DNA of 64,000 bases from the NCBI RefSeq assembly GCF_014117425.1, contig NZ_CP059725.1, positions 620,001 through 684,000 of the forward strand, in the 5' to 3' direction. The notes below the pieces were generated by a model. It searched no databases, was not told where the DNA came from, and saw only the letters and a list, made by a program, of their open reading frames with translations. Origin of the DNA: Bartonella sp. HY038. GTDB lineage: Bacteria; Pseudomonadota; Alphaproteobacteria; Rhizobiales; Rhizobiaceae. Each line of letters begins with the position of its first letter. Position 1 is the first letter of the stretch. Positions 17,837 to 26,535 of the stretch are shown here, one piece after another. The translations under genes and the position numbers were made by a program.

Positions 17837-18066
17837 TTATTGATAAATTTCCAATGCTGAAACTTCGCCATTTTCATCAAAATCAAAAATTATATCGACT
17901 TTTCCTAATGAATATTTTTCTCCAGTGAATTTTTAAGAAAATTACTGAGAAAAAAGCCATCACCTAAATTTCTTGGAACGATTTCGCCTTCTTCATTGAG
18001 CTTATTTATCTCAATAAAGGCCATGAATGATGCATTATTGGTTATATTTAACTTAAATTTAGCCAT
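17837..18066 (-). pseudogene. Frameshifted paralog of the 17502-17732 gene
   Basis: From ATG 18066 (AGGA seven bases upstream) the frame reads MAKFKLNITNNASFMAFIEI ... GDGFFLSNFLKN and then runs into TAG. In the next frame coding resumes as TGEKYSLGKVDIIFDFDENG and ends EVSALEIYQ at TAA 17837-17839. Restoring one base, for example in the A5 run before the shift, gives 76 residues, exactly the length of the intact neighbour. The loss is therefore a single-base deletion, or a sequencing error in a homopolymer. Confidence 0.75.
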
Positions 18067-18101
18067 AGACTTATCCTAAGGAGTCAATTAATTCGTGGCA
18101 T

Positions 18102-18563
18102 CTATTGAAAGCGTTCTATCCATGCAATAGGTAAGCGGCGAGGGCGGCCATTAGCATTGATAATTGCTGCCTCTACCTCGGCGCCAACCAATAATTTATC
18201 ACCGCGTAAAATTTTCTGCTGCATTTTAACCCGAGCTGCACTTACATGGCTAATGGTTGTTTCAACACATAAAATGTCGTCGATTTTAGCAGGAGAAGCA
18301 AAATCAAGCGACATGCGGCGCACAATCCAAGCCACTGCCTCATTGGGGCCAGCTTCCGCCATAATATGATGATGAATATCAGAAAGGCGTAAAAATTCCG
18401 TGCGGCCACGCTCGAAAAACTCAAGATAGCGACCGTGATAGACGACGCCTGAAAAGTCAGTGTCTGCATAATAAACGCGCACCATCAGCTGATGTATACC
18501 ATCTTTAATTTCACCGCAAAAGGCAATATTTTTTTGATTGTCGCTCATATCTATCATAATCAT
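18102..18563 (-). CDS. ybgC: YbgC, Tol-Pal-associated acyl-CoA thioesterase
   Basis: A 153-residue hot-dog fold thioesterase. The diagnostic motif VYYADTDFSGVVYHGRYLEF carries the catalytic Asp, followed by RTEFLR. It hydrolyses acyl-CoA or acyl-ACP and is linked to phospholipid metabolism near the Tol-Pal complex. The start is among three nearby ATGs; the third codon (18557) fits the AAAGAG site best. It lies downstream of ruvB, as in related genomes, but tolQRAB do not follow. Instead a broken and an intact small paralog come next. Confidence 0.92.
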   Translation of the reverse strand: MIMIDMSDNQKNIAFCGEIKDGIHQLMVRVYYADTDFSGVVYHGRYLEFFERGRTEFLRLSDIHHHIMAEAGPNEAVAWIVRRMSLDFASPAKIDDILCVETTISHVSAARVKMQQKILRGDKLLVGAEVEAAIINANGRPRRLPIAWIERFQ

Positions 18564-18619
18564 TTCTCTTTTTGTTTTTGCGGCTTTATTGCGTTTTTGA
18601 CGGTTAAGGTAAAGCAGGC

Positions 18620-19669
18620 TTAATCGCTTTCCTCATCATCAAAAAGACCAATTTGAGCAGCCCCTACCATATTTTCAGGCGCACGCAGACCCAAATGCCG
18701 CCATGCATTTTGCGTCAATACTCGTCCTCGCGGTGTACGCTGGATAAAGCCTTGTTGAATTAGGTAAGGCTCGATAATATCTTCAATAGCATCACGCGGT
18801 TCTGATAATCCTGCGGCAATAGTTTCAATACCGACAGGGCCGCCGCCGAAGTTTTGCGCAATCATGAATAAATAGCGGCGGTCAAGTTGGTCTAGTCCAA
18901 GGCTATCAACCTCAAGCCGCGATAAGGATTCATCAGCAATTTTACGGTCGATTATATTTGTTTTGGCAACCAAGGCAAAATCACGCACGCGGCGCAATAA
19001 GCGGCCAGCAATACGTGGTGTACCACGCGCGCGGCGGGCAATTTCACGCGCCCCATCATCGGTGATCTGCATATGCATGATGCGGGCGCCGCGCCGCACA
19101 ATGAGTTCCAACTCATCCACCGTATAAAAATTTAGCCGTACCGGAATACCAAAACGGTCACGCAGCGGTGTAGTGAGCAACCCAAGACGGGTGGTGGCAG
19201 CAACGAGGGTAAAGCGTGCTAAGTCAATTTTAACCGAGCGTGCAGCTGGTCCTTCACCAATGATAAGATCAAGCTGAAAATCTTCCATTGCCGGATAGAG
19301 AATTTCTTCAACTGCTGGGCTTAACCGATGGATTTCATCAATAAACAATACATCGCGTTCTTCCAAGTTGGTTAACAGCGATGCAAGATCACCAGCTTTA
19401 GCGATAACAGGACCAGAGGTTGAACGGAAATTAACCCCTAATTCTTTTGCCATGATTTGAGCAAGGGTGGTTTTACCAAGCCCGGGAGGACCAACAAATA
19501 AAACATGGTCTAATGCTTCATTGCGCACTTTTGCGGCTTCAATAAAAATTTTAAGATTAGCGCGGGCGGCTGCTTGGCCAACAAAATCATCAAGGGTTTG
19601 CGGGCGTAAACTTGTGTCGGTATCTTCCCCGCGCTTATCAGCGGCAATTAATCTATCGGGCTTTTCCAT
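18620..19669 (-). CDS. ruvB: RuvB, Holliday junction branch-migration ATPase
   Basis: A 349-residue AAA+ motor that, with RuvA, drives branch migration of Holliday junctions. Visible elements: [12 protein letters not shown] at the N-terminus, Walker [10 protein letters not shown], Walker [10 protein letters not shown], sensor region [24 protein letters not shown] (seen in parts), and the C-terminal winged helix [14 protein letters not shown]. It starts 6 bp after ruvA ends and is the third gene of ruvC-ruvA-ruvB-ybgC. Confidence 0.97.
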   Translation of the reverse strand: MEKPDRLIAADKRGEDTDTSLRPQTLDDFVGQAAARANLKIFIEAAKVRNEALDHVLFVGPPGLGKTTLAQIMAKELGVNFRSTSGPVIAKAGDLASLLTNLEERDVLFIDEIHRLSPAVEEILYPAMEDFQLDLIIGEGPAARSVKIDLARFTLVAATTRLGLLTTPLRDRFGIPVRLNFYTVDELELIVRRGARIMHMQITDDGAREIARRARGTPRIAGRLLRRVRDFALVAKTNIIDRKIADESLSRLEVDSLGLDQLDRRYLFMIAQNFGGGPVGIETIAAGLSEPRDAIEDIIEPYLIQQGFIQRTPRGRVLTQNAWRHLGLRAPENMVGAAQIGLFDDEESD

Positions 19670-19675
19670 GTTTAT

Positions 19676-20293
19676 TTACCTTGATAATTCTTTAAGCCCA
19701 AGCCGAATAAGGGTGGCAGATTCTGCTTCATCGCCAGCTTGCTTCAAGGCACTTGCTACGGCATTGGCGGCCTGTTCGCGTGAATAGCCAAGATTAGTAA
19801 GCGCAGAAACAGCATCGGAAACGGAAGAGGGGGCGTTTGCACTGCCAATATCTTCAAGCATGCCAAAATTTTCATTGCTAATGGTCGAAAAAGCAGGGGC
19901 CTTGCCTTGCAACTCCGTAATCATACGCTCTGCCACTTTTTTGCCAACTCCTGGTGCGCGTGAAATCATCGCAACATCACGCAAGGCAATGGCATTGGCA
20001 AGTTCGCCAGCACTCAAGGTTGCAATCACTGCAAGGGCAACTTTTGCACCAACGCCTTGCACATTTTGCAAAATTTTAAACCATTCTTGATCAAGCTTGG
20101 TGGTAAAGCCATAAAGACGGATAAAATCTTCACGTACATGGGTTTCAATAAAAAGTGTTACCGCTTCACCGATTGAACCTAAGGTCGCTAGCGTGCGGTT
20201 GGACAAAAATACGACATAGCCCACACCATGGACATCAAGAATGATATGATCATCGCCAATTTCGTCAATAATACCCTTGAGCTTACCAATCAT
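19676..20293 (-). CDS. ruvA: RuvA, Holliday junction-binding subunit
   Basis: A 205-residue tetrameric DNA-binding protein that targets RuvB to four-way junctions. It starts [20 protein letters not shown] with the OB-fold domain I, has the helix-hairpin-helix [16 protein letters not shown] and [13 protein letters not shown], and ends in the flexible RuvB-binding domain III ([15 protein letters not shown]). ATG 20293 with AAAGGTGA upstream is preferred to the GTG overlapping ruvC. Confidence 0.96.
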   Translation of the reverse strand: MIGKLKGIIDEIGDDHIILDVHGVGYVVFLSNRTLATLGSIGEAVTLFIETHVREDFIRLYGFTTKLDQEWFKILQNVQGVGAKVALAVIATLSAGELANAIALRDVAMISRAPGVGKKVAERMITELQGKAPAFSTISNENFGMLEDIGSANAPSSVSDAVSALTNLGYSREQAANAVASALKQAGDEAESATLIRLGLKELSR

Positions 20294-20303
20294 ATATTCA
20301 CCT

Positions 20304-20810
20304 TTATGCACTTACCCGCATGCGGGCTTTTAATGACAATGTTTGGCGATTATGCGAATGACAAATAGCAATAGCCAAAGCATCTGCTGCATCGTTTGAG
20401 TCAAAGGTTGCGCGTGGCATTAAAACCTTTACCATCATATGAATTTGTTGCTTTTCGCCATGACCAACGCCAATCACCGCCTTTTTAACAGCATTAGGCG
20501 CATATTCACTAACAGGCAAGCCATAAAGCGCAGGAACTAGCATGGCAATGCCCCGTGCTTGACCAAGTTTAAGGGTAGCGGTTGCATCCTTATTAACAAA
20601 AGTATGCTCAACCGCTGCTTCACTTGGCGCAAATTCGCGTAGTACCTTAAATAAACCATCATGCAATTGGCAAAGACGTGTAGCAAGATCACATTTATCA
20701 TCTGATTTAACTGTGCCGGCGCCAATGAAGCTAAGCTTATTGCCTTCGCTTTCAATTATACCCCAACCAGTATTGCGCAATCCTGGATCTATGCCAACAA
20801 TTCGAATCAT
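20304..20810 (-). CDS. ruvC: RuvC, Holliday junction resolvase
   Basis: A 168-residue endonuclease that cuts Holliday junctions symmetrically. It begins [19 protein letters not shown], where Asp7 is the first catalytic acid, and shows [20 protein letters not shown], where Glu68 fits the second acid, and a C-terminal [15 protein letters not shown] with the remaining acidic residues. First gene of the ruvCAB-ybgC operon. Confidence 0.96.
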   Translation of the reverse strand: MIRIVGIDPGLRNTGWGIIESEGNKLSFIGAGTVKSDDKCDLATRLCQLHDGLFKVLREFAPSEAAVEHTFVNKDATATLKLGQARGIAMLVPALYGLPVSEYAPNAVKKAVIGVGHGEKQQIHMMVKVLMPRATFDSNDAADALAIAICHSHNRQTLSLKARMRVSA

Positions 20811-20966
20811 TTTTAACCTATGCCCTTATTTGATACTCTTTTAGCATGGTAATTGTAATAAGTGAACAAAAGGGAAACGAAAAAGCAGTCGCGCCAAAAT
20901 AAGGACAATAAATGAAAGTGGTGAACAACGAATATCGACAAATTACAAGAAAAATAAACCTATTTA

Positions 20967-21788
20967 TCAGCTTTGCTCTTCAAACCCTTGTGGGACATAA
21001 GCAACACGGGCGTAATTTTTGGTTACCAACTCCCTTGATAATTCTCGTCCTATCTGCCCTTTTTCGTTGCAAATGCGCCAAATTTCGTTGCGGCGAAAAA
21101 ACATGCCATTGGTTTCACGAATAAAGGCATGGTTTTCTTCTATAACGTGATAGCGGTAGGGTAGGTCATCAGAGCAACGCAATTCGCCTTCTAAACATTT
21201 TTCAGAAAACCATAAGCGAATTTGAAACGTATGGTTGGTATTATTTTTAAATTGGTAATCTCGGTAATTATAAAATACCGTTGCACCGCTACCAAAAGGT
21301 AACACACGTCCATCATCAGGAAAGGGATCATAAGAATGATGATAACGTTCGGTAACAGTGAGGGGAGAATGGATAACCAGCCAATGAATAAGGTTGGAAA
21401 TTTGGCAAATGCCACCACCAATACCGGCACGCGGCTTACCAAAGGATATTTCCATACCTTCTAAAAATCCACGTTTTTCAGTTGGTTTACCAACACGACG
21501 ACAAAAAGAAAAGGTTTCCCCCGGTTTAATGATTAGGCCATCAATTGTTTGGATTGCAATTTTTAAATTGGTTACCTTATTGCGTTGCAGTTGCATATCG
21601 CTTTCACCAAGCTTTTTTAACAAAACCGATTGGTGTTTTTTGACACGGTAGGGTAAAAATTCACTTTTTTGGTGCTTGGCATAGAGCCTGCCATCGCAAT
21701 ACCACAAGCATTGCCGCCATGAACGGCGTAAAAATACTGATATTTTATATAAAATAGGATGATAGCTGCTAAGCGGTTTACGTGCCAC
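20967..21788 (-). CDS. VanW family protein
   Basis: A 273-residue protein of the VanW family, recognised by LKIAIQTIDGLIIKPGETFSF, the glycine-rich GKPRAGIGGGICQISN, and RYHHSYDPFPDDGRVLPFGSG. VanW was named from a glycopeptide-resistance cluster, but the family's biochemical function is unknown and its presence in a Gram-negative does not predict resistance. There is no other van-type gene here. It shares the strand of ruvC but is separated by ~155 bp and opens an accessory stretch. Confidence 0.88.
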   Translation of the reverse strand: MARKPLSSYHPILYKISVFLRRSWRQCLWYCDGRLYAKHQKSEFLPYRVKKHQSVLLKKLGESDMQLQRNKVTNLKIAIQTIDGLIIKPGETFSFCRRVGKPTEKRGFLEGMEISFGKPRAGIGGGICQISNLIHWLVIHSPLTVTERYHHSYDPFPDDGRVLPFGSGATVFYNYRDYQFKNNTNHTFQIRLWFSEKCLEGELRCSDDLPYRYHVIEENHAFIRETNGMFFRRNEIWRICNEKGQIGRELSRELVTKNYARVAYVPQGFEEQS

Positions 21789-21820
21789 AATATTGCCTAT
21801 ATTTTAAATAGAGTTAAATA

Positions 21821-22255
21821 ATGTATAAATTGATATTTTCCACAGCAGATATAAATGAAAAGGTAGAAGAATATACCTATCTGTTTAATCTGAAGATATA
21901 TTTAAATCTATATTATGCAAATAATTATTTTTCCAAAATAATGTTTAGAGACGTTTATAAGGAAAACAATTATTATAGTGAAGATTTAGGTGGCAATAGC
22001 GGTTTAGATATTTGGATTACCCAATGCTCATTATATAATGGGCCGATGGCGTTAAAAGATGTACAAGAAATACATTTCAATAGGTGTGATAATCGATTTG
22101 CAGTAAGTATCAAATCTGCATCTGACAAAATTTATCTGCAATGTTGGCGCTTAGAAATATATCAGCATAACCAAGATCGCATCACATTTTTTCCATCAAT
22201 TGATGAAGACCGTCTCCCTATATTTGATAGAAAAGGGCAAGTTACTATAAATTAA
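21821..22255 (+). CDS. Unknown protein, intact member of a second tandem paralog pair
   Basis: A 144-residue soluble protein, family not recognised. It begins MYKLIFSTADINEKVEEYTY, has LNLYYANNYFSKIMFRDV, a central LDIWITQCSLYNGPMALKDV, and a strongly conserved C-terminal part with LQCWRLEIYQHNQDR and FFPSIDEDRLPIF. The next gene, 12 bp downstream, is a paralog with the same blocks but is frameshifted. The composition (aromatic- and acid-rich, no signal peptide) fits an immunity-type cytosolic protein; this is inference. Confidence 0.65.
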   Translation: MYKLIFSTADINEKVEEYTYLFNLKIYLNLYYANNYFSKIMFRDVYKENNYYSEDLGGNSGLDIWITQCSLYNGPMALKDVQEIHFNRCDNRFAVSIKSASDKIYLQCWRLEIYQHNQDRITFFPSIDEDRLPIFDRKGQVTIN

Positions 22256-22267
22256 CTTGTTAAAAAT

Positions 22268-22689
22268 ATGTATGATATTGTTTTTTCAACCGACGATATA
22301 AATCAAGATCAAGAAGAATATATATATGTTTTTGATACGGTGAAAGTTTTAAATCTTTATTTTGTTAATAATCATTTTTCAAAATTATTGTTTCGAGATG
22401 TAAGTATGGAAATGGTTGCTTTAGTGAAAAAGGCGCGAAGGATATTTGGGTGTTTGAATGTTCGCACTATAAGGGACCTTTGGCATTATTCGATGTGCAG
22501 GAAATCTTATTCCATAGGCATCAAGAAGGGTTTCAAATATGTATAAATGCGTTGGCGGGCAAGATTGATTTGCAATGTTGGCGATTGGAAATATACCAAC
22601 ACAAACAGGATCGGCTTACGTTTTTCCCCTCGATTGATGCTCATCGTCTTCCGATATTTAACCAAAAACAGACACTTAGAAAAAAGTAA
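22268..22689 (+). pseudogene. Frameshifted paralog of the 21821-22255 gene
   Basis: The frame from ATG 22268 matches the intact paralog through LFRDVSM, then goes out of register near 22404-22412. The homology continues one frame over: NGCFSEKGAKDIWVFECSHY, GPLALFDVQEILFHRH, LQCWRLEIYQHKQDR, FFPSIDAHRLPIF. One missing base (for example ATGGGAAAT reduced to ATGGAAAT) explains the break; repaired, the product would be 140 residues. An internal ATG at 22450 could in principle still express the C-terminal 79 residues. Confidence 0.8.
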
Positions 22690-22937
22690 AATAGGCTAAT
22701 TGGGGGGATTAATTTACGATAGCTTCCCCATAGTCAAAGAAGTCTATTCCATAAAAGCTGCCTTGAATTAGATAAAGGTTGTAAATTTTCTAAAAGCGTT
22801 GGGTTTTGAGTAAAAATAAGTATGAGCTTATTGATAAACTGATATATTTACCTTTTAGTAATTTACTTCATAGTTTTGTATAATATTTTGTACTTCTTGC
22901 TTTAATATTAATAAATTTATGGGATAACCAATTAAAG

Positions 22938-23432
22938 ATGCATCCGCAAAAGGAAAGTAATTTGATAAATAGGTATTTTACGCAACAAGATATATTAGAA
23001 AATAACGTAACGGTTGAAATATTTGAGTATTACGCGAAGACTGAAGATTTGAATTACGTTGACGTTATGAAAATATTTATTAAAATTTTAGAAAGTATAA
23101 CAACTCAAATTAATCATGTTTTTTTTCAATATATAGAATGTGCTAAAGAATTTTATCATGGACCACATGTGGGAGATGAAAAGTTTCTTGAGGAAAAAAG
23201 ATTGAGTTTATGGGAAGAAATGGGTGAAGACTCGACAAATCAGTTATATACAGATGGTAAACCTATAACCTATGTTTTATTTAGTGAAAAAGTCGCAATT
23301 GAAATGCGCTGCGAATTATTATGCCTACTTATTCCTTATTTTATTTTTGATATACTTAATTTGAATCTCAATAATTGGCAATATATAGAGCCTTGTGTTG
23401 CAGAATATTACGGCGAAATTTCAAAAGCATAG
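22938..23432 (+). CDS. Hypothetical acidic protein
   Basis: A 164-residue protein without a recognised family. It opens MHPQKESNLINRYFTQQDIL and is rich in Ile, Leu, Tyr, Glu and Phe. A hydrophobic run CELLCLLIPYFIFDILNLNL near residues 127-146 could be a buried helix or membrane-associated. The ribosome-binding site is weak. It follows the tandem paralog pair in the accessory stretch and ends before a good terminator. An orphan immunity or defence role is possible but unsupported. Confidence 0.55.
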   Translation: MHPQKESNLINRYFTQQDILENNVTVEIFEYYAKTEDLNYVDVMKIFIKILESITTQINHVFFQYIECAKEFYHGPHVGDEKFLEEKRLSLWEEMGEDSTNQLYTDGKPITYVLFSEKVAIEMRCELLCLLIPYFIFDILNLNLNNWQYIEPCVAEYYGEISKA

Positions 23433-23465
23433 CTTAAATTTTAATTTATCTTAGCTTCTAACGTC

Positions 23466-23507
23466 CAGAGGATTTGGATAAGATTATATCCTCTGTGCGC
23501 TTTTTTT
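23466..23507 (+). terminator. Terminator after the 22938-23432 gene
   Basis: Stem CAGAGGAT (23466-23473) / ATCCTCTG (23488-23495), then GCGC and seven T. Confidence 0.75.
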
Positions 23508-23539
23508 GAAGTTTTTATGCTTATGAATTCCGATCAAAA

Positions 23540-23869
23540 TTAGCTTTTTAGGGCTTGCGTCTTGTCATTGCGCCGCTCATTAAAAATGAGCCAAAGATTA
23601 CGAATATAAATAAATAAGCCTGCACCTTGACCCAAAATAAACACTGGTTCTTTACGGCTAATGGCATAAACAAATAGGATTAAACCGCCGCCAAGGGAAA
23701 AAAACCAGAAGGCAACGGGCACGATTGAACGTTTGGCACGCTCTGACGCAAGCCATTGAACGACAAAACGCATGGTAAACATGAGCTGCCCACAATAGCC
23801 AATAACCGCCCACCAATCCATTTGCGCCACAAACACTTCATGGAACCATGCGCCTAGTGCATCAAACAT
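23540..23869 (-). CDS. Lipid A biosynthesis N-terminal (LAB_N) domain membrane protein
   Basis: A 109-residue inner-membrane protein consisting only of the LAB_N domain otherwise found ahead of some LpxB enzymes: WWAVIGYCGQLMFTMRFVVQW, SIVPVAFWFFSLGGGLILF and FILGQGAGLFIYIRNLWLI are three membrane segments. It overlaps the end of the GT2 gene by 8 bp, so the two are translationally coupled. In rhizobia a GT2 plus a LAB_N protein (RgtE/RgtF) help make the polyprenyl-phosphate galacturonate donor used to modify LPS; a similar role is plausible. Confidence 0.88.
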   Translation of the reverse strand: MFDALGAWFHEVFVAQMDWWAVIGYCGQLMFTMRFVVQWLASERAKRSIVPVAFWFFSLGGGLILFVYAISRKEPVFILGQGAGLFIYIRNLWLIFNERRNDKTQALKS

Positions 23870-24695
23870 TTTCGGTATTTCCTGTTGTTTCGTCTAAATT
23901 TGTGGTTGGGTTTAACTTTAATTCGCTAACCTTTGGTACAATTTTAAATCGGCGGCGAAGCCACCATACTCCAAACAGATCAAGAACGCCGACTAAGGCG
24001 CGATCTAAGATACCATAATTGGATTTGCCGTGTACACGTTCGCGGTCAATAACATCAAGATGGCCAACTTGATATCCTTCACGTAAAACAAGGGCAGGTA
24101 AATAACGGTGCCAACCATTAAAGTAAGGTAGTTTTTTAAAAATATCGGCGCGTACAGCTTTTAATCCGCAGCCAGAATCGCGCGTATTATCTTTCAATAT
24201 CGCTTGGCGCAAACCATTGGCCATGCGCGATGAAAATTGCTTCAATTTCGTGTCGGTACGTTTCAGTCTTTGACCTGCGACTAAGCCCATATCTTCACCG
24301 CCTGCAATTAATTTATCGGCAAGTTGTGGTAAATAGGCTGGGTCATTTTGACCATCACCATCAAGACTAACGATTATGCTCCCCGATGCTGCATAAACAC
24401 CCGAACGTAGTGCGCAGCTTTGGCCCGAAGAGCGATCATGACGAATATGGCGCAAAGGTTTGCCTGCTTCCATACGGTTAGCTAAAAGTTTGGCAGTTGT
24501 GTCGGTTGAGCCATCGTCAACTACTAGCACTTCATAATTGCGCCCAGTCATTGCATTGTCAATTTCGTCTAATAAAAAACCTAAGTTTTCAGCTTCATTA
24601 CGGCAAGGTATGACAACAGAAATTTTTTTATCTGGCAAAGATATAATCCTTGACGTTACAGCATGCAGCCTTGAAATCGATCTGGCTTTATGCAT
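23862..24695 (-). CDS. Polyprenyl-phosphate glycosyltransferase (GT2, DPM1-like)
   Basis: A 277-residue GT-A fold enzyme that moves a sugar from a nucleotide donor to a polyprenyl phosphate. Motifs: ISVVIPCRNEAENLGFLLDE, VVDDGSTDTT, SLDGDGQNDP (the DxD metal site) and DSGCGLKAVR, then a C-terminal segment with RERVHGKSNYG. It lacks the long membrane domain of some relatives. It is coupled with the downstream LAB_N gene and probably prepares a lipid-linked sugar for envelope decoration. The N-terminal ~20 residues are not conserved, so the start may be later. Confidence 0.9.
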   Translation of the reverse strand: MHKARSISRLHAVTSRIISLPDKKISVVIPCRNEAENLGFLLDEIDNAMTGRNYEVLVVDDGSTDTTAKLLANRMEAGKPLRHIRHDRSSGQSCALRSGVYAASGSIIVSLDGDGQNDPAYLPQLADKLIAGGEDMGLVAGQRLKRTDTKLKQFSSRMANGLRQAILKDNTRDSGCGLKAVRADIFKKLPYFNGWHRYLPALVLREGYQVGHLDVIDRERVHGKSNYGILDRALVGVLDLFGVWWLRRRFKIVPKVSELKLNPTTNLDETTGNTENV

Positions 24696-24984
24696 TGGGT
24701 TAAATAAAGTCTATAAGCGTTTATTAGCGCAGTTAGCTAAAGAATATCTTTTAATCCAATCTCATGGCGATGGCAATTATCTTTATACTAAGATAGCTTT
24801 GCACTTTAATATTTTAACAATAATCATATTTTTAAATTGTCGCTAACCAGTGCGCATTGGCAAAAAACGTTCATCTTCGCTATAGCCGTCTTTTTTCAGC
24901 ATTTTTTCAATTTGTAAAGTATTTTTAACTCTAATTGGATTTTTCAGCATTTTTTCAAGGATGAGCCAATAAAATAGTCAAATA

Positions 24985-25608
24985 TCATATAATAATTATG
25001 TGATCATCACAGGTTGTTTGTCTTGTGAAGCATGGCAGCCAATCGCCAATAGTAATATCTTTGATCACATTATAGTATCCTTGTCGGTGCGCCAAGTGGG
25101 TTATAAAGGGGCTTGGCACATCTGAACCTAAGCGAAATTTTTCATATAAAAGCCGGTATTTTATTAAGCCTTTGTCCAACTTACTGATAGTAGCTACTTT
25201 ATCCATGATAAGTTTAGCATCTCGTTGAGTTTTGCAATTGGGCTTTGAATTTAACCATATACCGATAAGGCCTGGTGCATAAATGCAAATATCATGATCG
25301 GCAAGCAGATCTTCACAAGAAAGTTCACCATTTGTTAACGTGTAAAAAAACGTTAAAAAATTGCTTAGCAAATATGGAATTTTTACACCATAGGGTATGA
25401 GAAGCGTTGTATGTTTAACGTCTAATAGTTTAAGCTCATCCATATTATTTGCGGTTTTAATCCTTGTGGCAAAATATTTATAACTTTTATAAACAAAGAG
25501 TTGAGTATCTGATATAGATTTTTTTGAAATTGTGAATTTTAGCGAAAAAAACATAAAAGCCAAAAAAAATATTAAAAAATACTTGTCGAACGAAAAAAAC
25601 TGCGACAC
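24985..25608 (-). CDS. Hypothetical protein with an N-terminal membrane anchor
   Basis: A 207-residue protein, family not recognised. The first ~30 residues (FDKYFLIFFLAFMFFSLKF) form a hydrophobic anchor or signal segment. The rest is mixed, with an LLADHDICIYAPGLIGIWLN stretch and a Cys/Asp-containing tail (FTRQTTCDDHIIII). The start codon is GTG with a weak ribosome-binding site, so the N-terminus is unsure. It is isolated between the GT2 gene and rimI. Confidence 0.5.
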   Translation of the reverse strand: MSQFFSFDKYFLIFFLAFMFFSLKFTISKKSISDTQLFVYKSYKYFATRIKTANNMDELKLLDVKHTTLLIPYGVKIPYLLSNFLTFFYTLTNGELSCEDLLADHDICIYAPGLIGIWLNSKPNCKTQRDAKLIMDKVATISKLDKGLIKYRLLYEKFRLGSDVPSPFITHLAHRQGYYNVIKDITIGDWLPCFTRQTTCDDHIIII

Positions 25609-25755
25609 TATATATTGGTGATGAGAGTTGTTTTCAAGCCTATCTTGAAAGGCGAACTTGTTATTTAGCGTATTATTATCAACGCCGTTTTAAGTTTTAT
25701 TCTAATTTGAAAATCTGAAGGTGAGAGGATTTTTTCTTTCACCGCATCAGAGGGG

Positions 25756-25789
25756 AAAACCGGGTGACGGAAATATCCGCACCCGGTTT
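25756..25789 (-). terminator. Terminator of rimI
   Basis: Perfect 10-bp stem AAACCGGGTG (25757-25766) / CACCCGGTTT (25780-25789). Read on the reverse strand it is followed by TTTTCCCC; it lies just past the rimI stop. Confidence 0.65.
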
Positions 25790-25809
25790 AAAGTGGTTAT
25801 TGCCAATAT

Positions 25810-26322
25810 TTAAGCTTTTTCTTTTATTGCCGATGGTGAATAGATTAATTGCCGGCGTAAAATGAGCGCGTCACTGCGCCCATCGGGGGAGCGATAATAG
25901 CCTGCGCGTCTGCCAACTTCTTCAAAGCCAAATTTTTTGTAAAGCGTGATTGCTGCAATGTTGTTTTCATCAACTTCTAAAAAAGCACTTTCGACTCGAT
26001 GATGATAAAAATGGCGTAGTAATGCATGCATAAGTTTTTGCCCGATGCCGTCACCACGGTGCTCTTTATCCACTGCGATAGATAAGATTTCAGCTTCATC
26101 GGCAACAAGGCGCGCCAATACAAAAGCAACCATATTGTTAGGTTCCTTTATAGGGCGAGCAGATAGACCAAAAATCGTGCTATCTTGCAAAAAATTATGA
26201 AATGCATTTTCATCCCAAGTTTCAAAAAATGCACCGGCATGTAAGCGATGCAATGCCTCTACGTCGTCAAGGGTTAAAGGTGCTATGTCCATATTGCGTC
26301 GCATAAAGGGTAATCTGGTCAT
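25810..26322 (-). CDS. rimI: RimI-type ribosomal-protein S18 alanine N-acetyltransferase
   Basis: A 170-residue GNAT acetyltransferase. The acetyl-CoA loop is SIAVDKEHRGDGIGQKLMHA, followed by FLEVDENNIAAITLYKKFGF and the RimI-like ending VGRRAGYYRSPDGRSDALIL. It acetylates the N-terminal alanine of S18 and possibly other proteins. It lies downstream of tsaB as in many bacteria, but 213 bp of AT-rich DNA separate them instead of the usual tight coupling. Confidence 0.88.
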   Translation of the reverse strand: MTRLPFMRRNMDIAPLTLDDVEALHRLHAGAFFETWDENAFHNFLQDSTIFGLSARPIKEPNNMVAFVLARLVADEAEILSIAVDKEHRGDGIGQKLMHALLRHFYHHRVESAFLEVDENNIAAITLYKKFGFEEVGRRAGYYRSPDGRSDALILRRQLIYSPSAIKEKA

Positions 26323-26535
26323 GCTAATTCCATAAATTGGCTATTCTTAAAAAATGACTATTCTTAAAAATGAATGTTAAAATTCGCAGCTCAATGAGAT
26401 AATTAAAATTATTCTATTAACAATTCAACCAATTAAATGCTTACCCATGATATAAGGGTAATAATATTAATCTATGCCAATTATTACCCATTTAAGAGCA
26501 TTGCCATTTGCATCAAATGCAAAAACCAATATGTT

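Noticed and set aside
22450-22689. Independent 79-residue gene
   Set aside because: It is the out-of-frame 3' half of the paralog of 21821-22255, not a separate gene.
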